From Jatrophihabitans sp964252635 (lineage in GTDB: Bacteria; Actinomycetota; Actinomycetes; Mycobacteriales; Jatrophihabitantaceae): a stretch of DNA of 64,000 bases. The notes under the pieces were generated by a model, which ran no database searches, had not been told where the DNA came from, and worked only from the letters and a program-made list of their open reading frames with translations. How positions within the stretch are numbered: the stretch's first letter is position 1; every line of letters begins with the position of its first letter. A program made the translations under genes and the position numbers. Below are positions 51,290-59,979 of this stretch, one piece after another. Location of the stretch: the NCBI RefSeq assembly GCF_964252635.1, contig NZ_CAXUNP010000005.1, positions 65,106-129,105 on the forward strand, in the 5' to 3' direction.

Positions 51290-51814
51290 TCAGGCGACCG
51301 ACGTCGCGGACCTGCTGATGCCGATGCCACCGGGCGTTTCGGCGCCGTACCGTCCGATCTCGCGGGCCAGGTCGAGGGGCCGGATGTGCTCGCGGCCGGC
51401 CAGCGTCTCGTCGTCGAGACGGTCGGCAGGCACGACCCAGGCGATCTCGAACTCCAACCCGTCCGGGTCGTGGCCGTAGAGGGACTTCGTGGTGCTGTGG
51501 TCGGACGCGCCGACGAGCGCGTCGGCCGCTCCCAGGCGTTCGGCGAGCCGCTCGAGGTCGCGCAACGTGTCGACCTCCCACGCCAGGTGGTAGAGCCCGA
51601 CGGTGCTGCGACCGGCCTGTGAACCGCCGGCGGCGGCGCCGAGCTGGAACAGGCCGAGGTCGTGGTCGTTCTGCGAGGACTCGGCGCGCAAGAAGGCCGC
51701 CCGACCCGGGATGTCGACGTCCACGATGAAGCCGAGGACGTCACGGTAGAAGGCCGCACTCGCCGCGACGTCGCGGACGTAGAGAACGGCGTGGTTGAGG
51801 CGGTGGATCGGCAC
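51290..51814 (-). CDS. VOC family protein (ring-cleavage dioxygenase/glyoxalase-like)
   Basis: A 174-residue vicinal-oxygen-chelate protein. Metal-ligand motifs: His in HRLNHAVLYVRDVAASAAFY, His in LYHLAWEVDTLRDLERL and Glu in DPDGLEFEIAW. The layout is that of extradiol dioxygenase-like or quinone-handling VOC enzymes. GTG start at 51814 with GAGGAG seven bases upstream. Divergent from a MarR regulator; this pairing is common for detoxification of quinones or catechols, which is inference. Confidence 0.82.
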   Translation of the reverse strand: MPIHRLNHAVLYVRDVAASAAFYRDVLGFIVDVDIPGRAAFLRAESSQNDHDLGLFQLGAAAGGSQAGRSTVGLYHLAWEVDTLRDLERLAERLGAADALVGASDHSTTKSLYGHDPDGLEFEIAWVVPADRLDDETLAGREHIRPLDLAREIGRYGAETPGGIGISRSATSVA

Positions 51815-51858
51815 GGCTGGTCTCCTCGAGGACGGCCCACTCAGCATAGCCGACTCAG

Positions 51859-51870
51859 TTGAGTATTCAA
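51859..51870. promoter_or_regulatory. Palindrome in the VOC/MarR divergent promoter
   Basis: TTGA-GTAT-TCAA, in an AT-rich patch between two divergent starts. TTGAATACTCAA-like sites are bound by MarR regulators that sense quinones or organic hydroperoxides. The flanks extend imperfectly (CTCAGTTGAG). Confidence 0.55.
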
Positions 51871-51898
51871 CAATTGAGCGGTGCCGTAGGATTCCTGT

Positions 51899-52363
51899 GT
51901 GCCCGAGGAGCCCTGGCTGACGCCTGACGAGCAGGAAGCGTGGCGCGCCTACATCGAGTCCACGAAGATCGTGGCGGATGCGCTGGATCGCCAGTTGCAG
52001 CGCGATTCCGACATGCCGCACGCCTATTTCGAGGTGCTCGTCCGGCTGTCCGAGTCGCCCGAACGCACGATGCGCATGAGCGAGCTGGCGGACATCACGT
52101 TGTCCTCGCGGAGCCGACTGTCGCACGCGATCGCGCGCCTCGAGGACCGCGGTTGGGTCGAGCGGACGAACTGCGAGACCGACCGGCGCGGCCAGAACGC
52201 CACCCTCACCGACGAGGGCTTCGCGGTGCTCGCCGCCGCCGCGCCCGCTCACGTCACGACGGTGCGCGAGACCGTCATCGACGTGCTCACCCCCGCGCAG
52301 CTCGCCGCACTCACCGACATCGGCCGGCGCATTCTCGCCCGGGCCCAGGCCGAGCCCGCCTGA
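51899..52363 (+). CDS. MarR family transcriptional regulator
   Basis: A 154-residue winged-helix regulator: LVRLSESPERTMRMSELADI, LSSRSRLSHAIARLEDRGWV, then the wing CETDRRGQNATLTDEGFAVL. No conserved N-terminal cysteine of the OhrR type is seen (one Cys lies in the wing). GTG start at 51899. Probably represses itself and the divergent VOC gene through the palindrome at 51859-51870. Confidence 0.9.
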   Translation: MPEEPWLTPDEQEAWRAYIESTKIVADALDRQLQRDSDMPHAYFEVLVRLSESPERTMRMSELADITLSSRSRLSHAIARLEDRGWVERTNCETDRRGQNATLTDEGFAVLAAAAPAHVTTVRETVIDVLTPAQLAALTDIGRRILARAQAEPA

Positions 52364-52384
52364 CCGACCGGCCGACCCGGTCAG
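52360..52384. terminator. Hairpin between convergent genes
   Basis: CTGACCG and CGGTCAG pair around an 11-base loop; the left arm contains the stop codon of the MarR gene. The opposite gene ends at 52397. Likely shared terminator. Confidence 0.55.
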
Positions 52385-52396
52385 GCGGTCCGCCCG

Positions 52397-53377
52397 TCAG
52401 CGGGTGGCGGTCAGCAACGCCCGCCAGGTGTTCTGGTTCATGGCTCCGGTCACCGGCAGGTGGTGCGCCCGCTGCAGGCGCTCCACCGCGGCCACGGCGC
52501 TCGACCCGTAGGACGACGAGCTCGACAGGTGCAACGCACGGCGGACGGCGACGACCGCAGGACCCGAGGACGAGCGTCCCAGCCAGGCACCGGACCACGT
52601 CACCAACGCCTTCTTCGTCGACGTCGCACCCTTGGGCGCGCGGGCCTTCGCATACTGCGGGCACGGTGTCGACCGCGGGCCGTAGTAGCGCGGCCCCCAG
52701 TTGAGGTCGCGGGCACGGCACGGCCCGAAGTCCTGTGCGGCGACCTTCTTCGTCCAGAACGACGTGCGGCCCTGCGCGCCGGCCCACCCCAGCGAGATGT
52801 GGATGTGCGTGCGGTGGCAGGCGTTGGCGTACGCGGCCTTCTGCATCGACTTCGCCAGGCAGCCGTTGTAGTTCGACCAGCCGCCGCCCCACGAACCCCA
52901 GATCCGGTTGTTCCAGATGAGGTACATGACGCCTAGGCGTCGGGCCATGGCGTAACGGTTGCCGTGCGAGTCGGTGGCCAGCAGCCAGGCGATCGTGGCG
53001 TTGGCCGCTGCGCGCTGCTTGGGGTCGCGCACGTTGACCATCCAGTCGATGGCGCGGCCGTCGGAGTGCTCGCTCGGCGTCCCGTCGGTGCCGCAGGGGT
53101 AGAACGACATCCACGTCGTCCGGGTGCTGGCCCGGTAGGTGTTGGCCAGGTAGTTGGCGAGCTTGCGGGTGCCGGGGCCGATCCGGGGGTCGCACGACAC
53201 CTGTGGGACGTAAGCCGCCATCGGCTCGATGGCGCTCGGCAGCCCGGAGGGTGTGCGCGGAGCGGGGGTCGAGGCGGTCGCCGGGCCGGCGAGCGTGATC
53301 GAACCGACGACGAGGGAGCCGGTGATCAGGGCGGTCGCTGCGCGGCGCCAGGCCCGGAGGAGGGGGGAGGAAGACAT
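52397..53377 (-). CDS. Secreted peptidoglycan-acting protein (M15-like) with PG-binding domain
   Basis: A 326-residue exported protein. A signal peptide (AWRRAATALITGSLVVGSIT, ending near ATA) precedes a domain of about 180 residues with SEHSDGRAIDWMV, GVMYLIWNNRIWGSW and CHRTHIHISLGWAGA, resembling the His/Asp metal site of VanY/M15-like endopeptidases. The C-terminal 65 residues (GPAVVAVRRALHLSSSSSYG, AVERLQRAHHLPVTGAMN) form a peptidoglycan-binding domain. Several cysteines may form disulphides. ATG at 53377. Likely cuts or remodels cell wall; substrate bond unproven. Confidence 0.78.
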   Translation of the reverse strand: MSSSPLLRAWRRAATALITGSLVVGSITLAGPATASTPAPRTPSGLPSAIEPMAAYVPQVSCDPRIGPGTRKLANYLANTYRASTRTTWMSFYPCGTDGTPSEHSDGRAIDWMVNVRDPKQRAAANATIAWLLATDSHGNRYAMARRLGVMYLIWNNRIWGSWGGGWSNYNGCLAKSMQKAAYANACHRTHIHISLGWAGAQGRTSFWTKKVAAQDFGPCRARDLNWGPRYYGPRSTPCPQYAKARAPKGATSTKKALVTWSGAWLGRSSSGPAVVAVRRALHLSSSSSYGSSAVAAVERLQRAHHLPVTGAMNQNTWRALLTATR

Positions 53378-53579
53378 CGAAACCTCGGTACTACTAGGCC
53401 CCGCAGCCATTCCCGCTCGCGCAAATTACCCGTGACGCACCGGGCCTCAAACCGGTTTGTCGCACCCAATTCATGATCGACGCCGGGACCTAGGTCCGTT
53501 TGGTCACCGTGAGGCACGGGTATGCCTGGTCCGTCCCGCGGCGACCGCGGCCGGACGGAACGCAGCGGAAGGGGGAGTC

Positions 53580-53939
53580 ATGGCCCAGCTTGCCTCGCGG
53601 ACGAACCCGTCCGGGGATCCCGCCCCGTTCGTCGGCCTCGAAGTTGCCACCCTGAACGCGGACACGCTGCGGGCCAGCCTGCGGGTGACCGGCACGTTGG
53701 TGCCGGCCGGCGCCGGGCTGCTCACCAGTGTGCTGCGCACCCACATCGCCGGCGGGCGACGCTATCTCCGCGTCGACCTCGCCCAGGCCCGGATCGACGA
53801 CCCGGCCATCATCGAAGCGCTCGTCGACGCGCGCCACGCGGTGGCGGCGCTGGGCGGGATGCTGGTCTTCGAGAACGCCGGCCCACGCGTCGTCGACGCC
53901 ATGCGTCAGGCCTCGCTGTTCGTCCGCGCCGACACCTGA
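53580..53939 (+). CDS. STAS domain protein (anti-sigma factor antagonist-like)
   Basis: A 119-residue protein with STAS-like fold elements: TLRASLRVTGTLVPAGAGLL, YLRVDLAQARIDDPAIIEAL, VDARHAVAALGGMLVFENAG. The usual phosphorylatable serine at the loop after LRVDL is not obvious (ARIDD instead of the common DSSG-like), so it may act without phospho-switching. Start at 53580 behind AGGGGGAG. No anti-sigma factor gene is adjacent. Confidence 0.65.
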   Translation: MAQLASRTNPSGDPAPFVGLEVATLNADTLRASLRVTGTLVPAGAGLLTSVLRTHIAGGRRYLRVDLAQARIDDPAIIEALVDARHAVAALGGMLVFENAGPRVVDAMRQASLFVRADT

Positions 53940-54088
53940 CGAATCGCGGCCGCCGGCGGCACCGCTGACGTGCCACGACTGGTCGCGATCGTGCGCCTGG
54001 GCGCGGCCGTGCCGTCCCCGGCGGAGCCGGTGGGGCCGACGCTCGCCGGGCCGACGACACCGGGGCTCGGGTAGGGTCGTTGACGTTC

Positions 54089-54162
54089 GCGGGTGTAGTT
54101 CAATGGCAGAACATCAGCTTCCCAAGCTGACAGTGCGGGTTCGATTCCCGTCACCCGCTCCA
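54089..54162 (+). tRNA. tRNA-Gly (CCC anticodon)
   Basis: Acceptor GCGGGTG/CACCCGC, D-arm GTTCAATGGCAGAAC, anticodon stem TCAGC/GCTGA with loop TTCCCAA (anticodon CCC), T-arm GCGGGTTCGATTCCCGT, discriminator T and an encoded CCA. Confidence 0.95.
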
Positions 54163-54238
54163 GGAAGAAGGCCCCGCTTCCTCGAGGCTGCATCGTCCTG
54201 ACGACGGATCTGCGGGTTGATCACGTTCGTCTCGTGCA

Positions 54239-55225
54239 TCAGAAGTGTTCGGGCTTCGAGCGCACGAGGCGCGGCACGAGCCGGACGTAGACGAGCATGA
54301 CGATCAGTTCGACGAGGGTTTGCGTAACCACGACTGCCGGTGCGATGTCGTAGGCGGCCGGCAGCGCCAGGGCGAGCGGCAGGACCACCAGGCTGTTGCG
54401 GGTGGTGCCGCTGAACATCACCGCGCGCCCGTCGGCAGGGTCGAGCCGCAAGCATCTGGTGGCGACCCAGCCGACTGCGGCCATCACCGCGGCGAACGCC
54501 GCGAAGATCGGCACGACCTCGGCGACCGCGCGCAGGTTGCCACGGACTGCAGGTACTTGCGAGGCGACAACGACGAACAAGGTCGCGGCCAGCAGCGCCA
54601 CCATCAACCCTGTCAAGGCCGACGTGACGAGCATCCCGACATGGTGGCGAGCGGCGAGCATCTCGGTGAGCAGGGCGAGCAGTAGCGGGACAACGATCAG
54701 CACCACGAACGCGTGAACGAAGGGGCCGGGGTCGAAGACGTCGGCGAGGTCGCGTCCGACGAACATGATCAAGTACAGCGGGAGCAGCAGCAACTGGCCC
54801 AGCATCAGGATCGGCGAGGCGGCCAGCAGCTTCGTGGATGCACCGCCGGCCAGGCCACAGAACACGATGACGTAGTCGATGCAGGGCGTCAGCAGCACCA
54901 ACAGCACAGCTATGAGCACCGCCTTGTCGCCGGCCACGAACCTGGTCAGTCCGAAGACGACGACGGGAACCACGACGAAGTTCACCAGCAACAACACGGT
55001 CAAGAACCTGCGGTCACGGAACGCGTGTGCGAGCGCGGTGAACGGGACCTGTTGAAAGGTCGCGAACAGCAGCAGCGCCAGGACCGGTTCGATCGCCTGC
55101 TCGAACCCGTGGCTGCTGGCGGGTGCGATGGTGCCGACAACGACACCCAGGGCAAGAGCCAGGAGATAGATCGGGATCTGATGGTCGTCGGCGAACGCGA
55201 CAGCCTTGCTGGCGACACCGCTCAC
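54239..55225 (-). CDS. Bile acid:sodium symporter/ACR3-like transporter
   Basis: A 328-residue membrane protein with about ten hydrophobic segments of the BASS/arsenite-efflux superfamily: YLLALALGVVVGTIAPASSH, FTALAHAFRDRRFLTVLLLV, LLTPCIDYVIVFCGLAGG (paired cysteines in the position of the ACR3 catalytic segment) and VMFSGTTRNSLVVLPLALAL. The CIDYV and SGTTRNS motifs favour an ACR3/arsenic-resistance-like transporter. No arsC or arsR lies beside it. GTG start at 55225. It is the first gene after tRNA-Gly. Confidence 0.78.
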   Translation of the reverse strand: MSGVASKAVAFADDHQIPIYLLALALGVVVGTIAPASSHGFEQAIEPVLALLLFATFQQVPFTALAHAFRDRRFLTVLLLVNFVVVPVVVFGLTRFVAGDKAVLIAVLLVLLTPCIDYVIVFCGLAGGASTKLLAASPILMLGQLLLLPLYLIMFVGRDLADVFDPGPFVHAFVVLIVVPLLLALLTEMLAARHHVGMLVTSALTGLMVALLAATLFVVVASQVPAVRGNLRAVAEVVPIFAAFAAVMAAVGWVATRCLRLDPADGRAVMFSGTTRNSLVVLPLALALPAAYDIAPAVVVTQTLVELIVMLVYVRLVPRLVRSKPEHF

Positions 55226-55361
55226 GACTGAGCGACGTCAGACGCCGATCCGAGCAGCTCGAGCCAGCGGCTCTCGGCGGGGCGGGCTCGTTGATGTGCT
55301 GCCCGGCTGTGCCTTCTGACAAACGGTGCGCCCGCCTCATCGTCGTCGATCGATGGGCCGA

Positions 55362-56234
55362 TCAAGCGCTGTATTCGGTAGGGGTTACGGCCCTGCTCGT
55401 CGCGGCCCAGCTCGCGAGCACGCGCAGCGCCTCGCTGGAGGTGCTGGCGGGCTCGACGGTGTAGGCGATGATCGTCAGTCCCGGGTCTGCCGGGACAGTG
55501 AGGGCTTGGCCGGTGACTTCGACGTCGCCGACGACGGGGTGGCGTAGGAGTTTGGTGGCGCTGTTGTGCAGGCGGACGTTGTGGGTTGCCCACCAGGTGC
55601 GGAACGGTTCGCTGCGGGTGGTGAGTTCGCCGACGAGGTCGGTGAGCCGTCGGTTGTAGGGGTCGCGGCCGGCTTCGATGCGCAGGGCGGCGACGCAGTC
55701 GCGGGCGACGGTCTCCCAGTCGGCGTAGAAGTCTTGAGCTTGCGCGTCCAGGAACAGATAACGGGCCATGTTGCGGATGGCGGTGCCGTCCGGGGCCAGG
55801 TCGGGTAGCAGCGCGGCGCCCAGGGCGTTGACGGCAAGGATGTCGTACCAGCCGTTGCGCACGTAGGCGGGCAGGTCGGTCATCCCGTCCAGGAGCAGTT
55901 GCAGGCCTGATCGGACGCGGGTGTGAGGGGCGGTCTTGCGGACCCGCCGGGCGGTGTTGGAGTGGGCGAGGTCGATCAGGTGGGCGCGTTCGGCGTCGTC
56001 GAGCTGCAGGGCGGCGGAGACTGCCTCGAGCACCTGGTCGGAGACGCCGTTCAGACTGCCGCGTTCCATGCGGTTGTAGTAGTCGACGCTGACCCCGGCC
56101 AGGGTGGCGACCTCTTCGCGGCGCAGCCCCTTGACCCGGCGGGTGGACCCGAAGGACGGGAGGCCGGCCTGCTCGGGGGTGAGCCGGGCACGGCGCGTCG
56201 TGAGGAAGTCGCGTACCTCGCTGCGGTTGTCCAC
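55362..56234 (-). CDS. XRE-family regulator with MmyB-like ligand domain
   Basis: A 290-residue regulator. N-terminal helix-turn-helix: KGLRREEVATLAGVSVDYYN, RMERGSLNGVSDQVLEAVS. The rest is an MmyB-like ligand-binding domain (LPAYVRNGWYDILAVNALG, FRTWWATHNVRLHNSATKLL, HPVVGDVEVTGQALTVPADP), thought to bind fatty-acid-like ligands. GTG at 56234. Divergent from the AKR-SDR-flavodoxin operon, the usual target arrangement for this regulator type. Confidence 0.9.
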   Translation of the reverse strand: MDNRSEVRDFLTTRRARLTPEQAGLPSFGSTRRVKGLRREEVATLAGVSVDYYNRMERGSLNGVSDQVLEAVSAALQLDDAERAHLIDLAHSNTARRVRKTAPHTRVRSGLQLLLDGMTDLPAYVRNGWYDILAVNALGAALLPDLAPDGTAIRNMARYLFLDAQAQDFYADWETVARDCVAALRIEAGRDPYNRRLTDLVGELTTRSEPFRTWWATHNVRLHNSATKLLRHPVVGDVEVTGQALTVPADPGLTIIAYTVEPASTSSEALRVLASWAATSRAVTPTEYSA

Positions 56235-56478
56235 CCCGTCGACGCTACGGCTCGTTGCGCCTATGCGGTATGTGCGAAGGGTGCACTGCCAGTACCTGGA
56301 AACGCCGTCACTGCCGCGCCCGCGCGTCGGCCGGTTGACTGGGATGGGTAGCCGGCCCACGGCGCTGCTCGAGACGAACAAAGGACGCGATGAAGCCACC
56401 GGAATCCATCCAGACTCCGAACCCAGCCGACACCCGCCGCACCGACCTGAACACCGAACCCAGCACAGGAGAGACACG

Positions 56479-57372
56479 ATGAGCACGAGCACCGTCCCCG
56501 ACCTCACGGTGAACAACGGCGTTCAGCTGCCGACCATCGGCCTCGGGGTGTTCCAGACCCCGCCTGATGAGACCCGGGACGCGGTCGCGGCTGCCCTGGA
56601 CACGGGCTACCGGCACGTCGACACGGCCGCCGCCTACGGCAACGAACGCGGCGTCGGCGACGCCATCAAGGCGTCCACCCTGGACCGGGGCGAGGTGTTC
56701 CTGGAGACCAAGATCTGGATCAGCGACTACGGCTATGACCAGACGCTGCACGCCTTCGACAAGAGCGCCGGCAAGCTCGGCGTCGACCAGATCGACCTGC
56801 TGATCCTGCACCAGGCGCTGCCCGGTGAGTTCGACAAGACCCTGGCCGCCTACAAGGCGCTCGAGCAGCTGCTGGCCGACGGAAAGGTCCGCGCCATAGG
56901 TGTCTCCAACTTCATGGTCGAGCACCTGACCCGCCTGCTGGACGAGACGAGCGTGGTGCCCGCGGTCAACCAGATCGAGGTCCACCCCTACTTCCAGCAG
57001 CGTGAGGTCCAGGCCTTCGGCGCCGAACACGGCATCCTGACCCAGGCCTGGTCCCCGATCGGCGGCATCACCCACTACCGCGACGGTCAGCACACCAGCA
57101 CCCTGGAGGACGAGACCATCGTCGGCATCGCCCAGGCCCATGACAAGAGCCCGGCGCAGGTGATGCTGCGCTGGCACATCCAGCAGGGCCGCTCGGTGAT
57201 CCCGAAGTCGACCAAGGCGCAGCGCATCACCGAGAACTTCGACGTCTTCGACTTCCAGCTCACCGGCGACGAGCTGAACGCCATCGACGCCCTGGACACC
57301 GACCAGCGCGGCGGACCCGAGCCCGAGGCCATCACGCTCGAGGACTTCGGCCGCGACATCCCGGAGGCCTGA
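56479..57372 (+). CDS. Aldo/keto reductase
   Basis: A 297-residue NADPH-dependent oxidoreductase. Catalytic tetrad positions: Asp and Tyr in HVDTAAAYGNERGVG, Lys in LETKIWISDY, His in LLILHQALPG. IGVSNFMVEHLTRLL and SVIPKSTKAQRI (coenzyme phosphate binding) are typical. ATG at 56479 behind AGGAGAG. First gene of a three-gene unit with SDR and flavodoxin; carbonyl detoxification is a fair guess. Confidence 0.93.
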   Translation: MSTSTVPDLTVNNGVQLPTIGLGVFQTPPDETRDAVAAALDTGYRHVDTAAAYGNERGVGDAIKASTLDRGEVFLETKIWISDYGYDQTLHAFDKSAGKLGVDQIDLLILHQALPGEFDKTLAAYKALEQLLADGKVRAIGVSNFMVEHLTRLLDETSVVPAVNQIEVHPYFQQREVQAFGAEHGILTQAWSPIGGITHYRDGQHTSTLEDETIVGIAQAHDKSPAQVMLRWHIQQGRSVIPKSTKAQRITENFDVFDFQLTGDELNAIDALDTDQRGGPEPEAITLEDFGRDIPEA

Positions 57373-57393
57373 CCCCGTGAACGGAAGCTGCTC

Positions 57394-58239
57394 ATGAGCA
57401 CCTGGATCATCACCGGCTGCTCCACCGGGCTCGGCCGCGCCTTCGCCGAGACCGCCTTGGCGCGCGGCCACAACGTCGTCGTCACCGCCCGCGACGTGTC
57501 GGCGGTGCAGGACCTCGCCGACACCCACCCCGACACCGCGCTCGCTGCGGCCCTCGACGTCACCGACGACACGCAGGTCCAGGCCGCGGTCGCCGCCGCG
57601 GTCGACCGGTTCGGCGCCGTGGACGTGCTGATCAACAACGCCGGCTACGGCTACCGGGCCGCGGTCGAGGAAGGCGAGGACGATGCGGTGCGCCAGCTGT
57701 TCGACACCCATGTCTTCGGCACCGTCCGCATGGTCAAAGCGGTGCTACCCGGCATGCGCGCCCGCCGCTCGGGCACCATCGCCACGCTGTCTTCGATCGG
57801 GGCACGCGTCTGCCCGGAGGGCTCTGGCTACTACGCCGCCGCCAAGGCGGCCACCGAGGCGCTGACCCTGTCGCTGCGCAAAGAGGCTGCCCCCCTGGGG
57901 ATTGCGGCGATGACCGTCGAACCTGGCGCGTTCCGCACCGACTTCGCCGGCCGCTCCCTCACCCAGGCCGTCACCCCCATCGACGACTACGCCGAGACCG
58001 CCGGGAAACGCCGTAAGGATCACGACACCGGCCACGGCCGACAACCCGGCGACCCGGACAAGGCGGCGGCCGCCCTCGTCGACGTCATCGACGCCGGCGA
58101 CGTCCCGTACCTGCTGGCCCTGGGCACCGACGCCGCGGCCGCGGTGCGCGCCAGCCTCGACGCACTGCACTACGACCTCGACACCTTCGACGAGGTCACG
58201 CGTAGCACCGACTACGACGCCGACCCCGCAGGGCGATGA
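57394..58239 (+). CDS. Short-chain dehydrogenase/reductase
   Basis: A 281-residue SDR. Cofactor motif ITGCSTGLGRAFAE, NNAGYGYRA, active-site SSIGARVCPEGSGYYAAAKA (Ser, Tyr, Lys), and VEPGAFRTDF. Lack of an Asp/Arg clue leaves NAD or NADP open. It lies 21 bases after the AKR gene and overlaps the flavodoxin gene by four bases (ATGA). Confidence 0.92.
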   Translation: MSTWIITGCSTGLGRAFAETALARGHNVVVTARDVSAVQDLADTHPDTALAAALDVTDDTQVQAAVAAAVDRFGAVDVLINNAGYGYRAAVEEGEDDAVRQLFDTHVFGTVRMVKAVLPGMRARRSGTIATLSSIGARVCPEGSGYYAAAKAATEALTLSLRKEAAPLGIAAMTVEPGAFRTDFAGRSLTQAVTPIDDYAETAGKRRKDHDTGHGRQPGDPDKAAAALVDVIDAGDVPYLLALGTDAAAAVRASLDALHYDLDTFDEVTRSTDYDADPAGR

Positions 58240-59012
58240 CCCCACCGCAGCGGCCAGACCCACACACCGTCAGCCGGCGCACCCTGCTACGAACCACCGG
58301 CGCCACCGCGCTCGCCGTCGTCGCCGGCCCGCTGTTGGCCGCCTGCACATCAGACAGCCCGGACCGGACCGGCTCGAGCAGCTCAGCGCGCGCGGACAGC
58401 CGATCGCCGTCGAACCCGGCCGCGGCTGCCAGCTCGAGCCGATCAGCGGGAGCCGACAGCAACCGGCCGGCAGGCCGGCGTGTTCTGCTCGCCTACTTCT
58501 CCCGGCGCGGTGAGAACTACTACTACGGCGGCCGACGTGACCTGCAAACCGGCAACACCGAGGTGCTGGCCCGCATGATCAGCGACGCGATCAACTGCGA
58601 CGTCTACCGGATCGAGCCCGCCGAACCCTACTCACGCGACTACGACGCCACCGTGGCCCGCAACGTGAGAGAACAAGACAGCGACGCCCGACCCAAGATC
58701 GCCCGGGCGCTGCCCGACGTCGGTGACTACGACATCGTGCTGCTGGCCAGCCCGATCTGGAACGTCCGCACCCCCATGATCATGCGCACCTTCACCGACG
58801 GCGTGAATCTGCGCGGCAAGACCGTCCATCCCGTCGTCACCTACGCCGTCAGCGGCCTCGCCAACACTGAGGACGACTACCGACAGGCGTGCCCCGGCGC
58901 ACGAGTCGGCACCGGCCTCGGTGTGCAAGGCGAGCGGGTCAGCCAAGCGGGCGCCGCCGTCACCACCTGGCTCACCCGCACTAATCTCAGCCACGCGACG
59001 ACCGCGAAGTGA
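58236..59012 (+). CDS. Flavodoxin-like lipoprotein with Tat signal
   Basis: A 258-residue exported flavodoxin. The N terminus combines a twin-arginine motif (SRRTLLRTTG) with a lipobox (LLAACTS), then a Ser/Ala-rich linker, then a flavodoxin domain from about residue 80: RVLLAYFSRRGENYYYGG (FMN phosphate loop), GNTEVLARMIS, DYDIVLLASPIWNVRTPMIM, HPVVTYAVSGL. It should carry FMN across the membrane folded and act at the outer face, perhaps taking electrons for quinone or carbonyl reduction. Coupled to the SDR gene. Confidence 0.88.
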   Translation: MTPPQRPDPHTVSRRTLLRTTGATALAVVAGPLLAACTSDSPDRTGSSSSARADSRSPSNPAAAASSSRSAGADSNRPAGRRVLLAYFSRRGENYYYGGRRDLQTGNTEVLARMISDAINCDVYRIEPAEPYSRDYDATVARNVREQDSDARPKIARALPDVGDYDIVLLASPIWNVRTPMIMRTFTDGVNLRGKTVHPVVTYAVSGLANTEDDYRQACPGARVGTGLGVQGERVSQAGAAVTTWLTRTNLSHATTAK

Positions 59013-59365
59013 GTGCCTTGCCCTACGACCCCTGGCCGCGGCCGGGACGCGTTCTCGGCCGTGCCCTGGCCTCTGCCGTGGCGCCGACGCGCAGCACGTG
59101 CTCGATTGGGCGTACGTCTCGGCAGGCTGGTACGGCCATCGGGACGAGGACGCGTTCGCGCACGCTCTCGTCGGCGCCCTCGGAGTGGCCGGTGCCGACG
59201 AGCAACCGACGGCCCGCCGCACCGTCGTGCTGACACATGGGCTGATCCGGGTGGGCGACCCTGCTCACCGGGATGTCCGATAGTGACGAGGTCCGACCGC
59301 TCGAGCCGTACCTCGACGCCGCGCCGCGCGTGCTGATGAGAGCGCAGACCATCAAGTTGCCCTGA
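59013..59365 (+). pseudogene. Decayed gene fragment with frameshift
   Basis: No intact gene spans 59013-59403. One frame carries HVLDWAYVSAGWYGHRDEDA and TARRTVVLTHGLIRVG up to a stop at 59281-59283. A second frame continues with MSDSDEVRPLEPYLDAAPRV and ends at 59363-59365. Both stretches have real-gene codon bias, and one frameshift near 59255-59270 would join them into a protein of about 90 residues or more. Its family is not recognised. Follows the flavodoxin gene at the right end of the redox group. Confidence 0.4.
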
Positions 59366-59403
59366 GCCCGGTCTGATGACCGGCGCGCCACCACGGCGGT
59401 CGC

Positions 59404-59979
59404 TCAGCCGACGCGCGGTCCGTTCGCGGCAGACACCTTGAGGTCGAGGCGCACCGGAAGGTCGTCGCGTCCGGTGGCCGTGCGGGCGTGCGCGATCGGG
59501 CCCTCGACGATGCGGGTGTGCAGCCCGGCGAGGTCGGCGTCGTGGCGGATCCGCGCCTCGAGCACGAGTTCCGGGTCGTCCGGGTCGCCGATCAGGCGGG
59601 CCTTGGCCGATTCGACACCGGACATGCTCTCGGTCTCCTCGGCCACGGCCTCGGTCAATGCGCTCGAGGACAGACTGGTTCGTCCGCTGCCACCGCCGCT
59701 CGCGACATTCAGGTCACCGGAGCGATCGGTCGAGAAGAGCAGCGCGAGGAGCCAGCGCAGGGCCAGCAGCACCACGACGAGGGCGACCCCGGCCGCGGCC
59801 CACCACAGCCAGATCCCGTGTCGACCGACGTAGTGCGAGACGCTGTTGTCGGTGAGGGCGTGGTGCTGGAACGTGCGTCCGAACACGCCCCAGGAGGCCG
59901 CGATGCCGGCGCCCGCGCCGGCGATGAGCACGAGCGCGAACACGATGAGGGCGGCGCGGTTGGTGCGGTCGGCGTGCAT
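59404..59979 (-). CDS. Alkaline shock response membrane anchor protein (AmaP-like)
   Basis: A 191-residue membrane protein with two helices (ALIVFALVLIAGAGAGIAAS and IWLWWAAAGVALVVVLLALR) and a C-terminal Asp23/Gls24-like domain (ALTEAVAEETESMSGVESAK, VRLDLKVSAANGPRV). In Firmicutes AmaP anchors Asp23 to the membrane. The ATG at 59979 shares a base with the upstream gene's TGA. Last gene of the Asp23 operon. Confidence 0.75.
   Translation of the reverse strand: MHADRTNRAALIVFALVLIAGAGAGIAASWGVFGRTFQHHALTDNSVSHYVGRHGIWLWWAAAGVALVVVLLALRWLLALLFSTDRSGDLNVASGGGSGRTSLSSSALTEAVAEETESMSGVESAKARLIGDPDDPELVLEARIRHDADLAGLHTRIVEGPIAHARTATGRDDLPVRLDLKVSAANGPRVG

Noticed and set aside
54140..54162. Attachment-site repeat of the tRNA-Gly 3' end
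   Set aside because: I looked for a second copy of the T-arm/acceptor end downstream to the window edge and saw none, nor an integrase gene.
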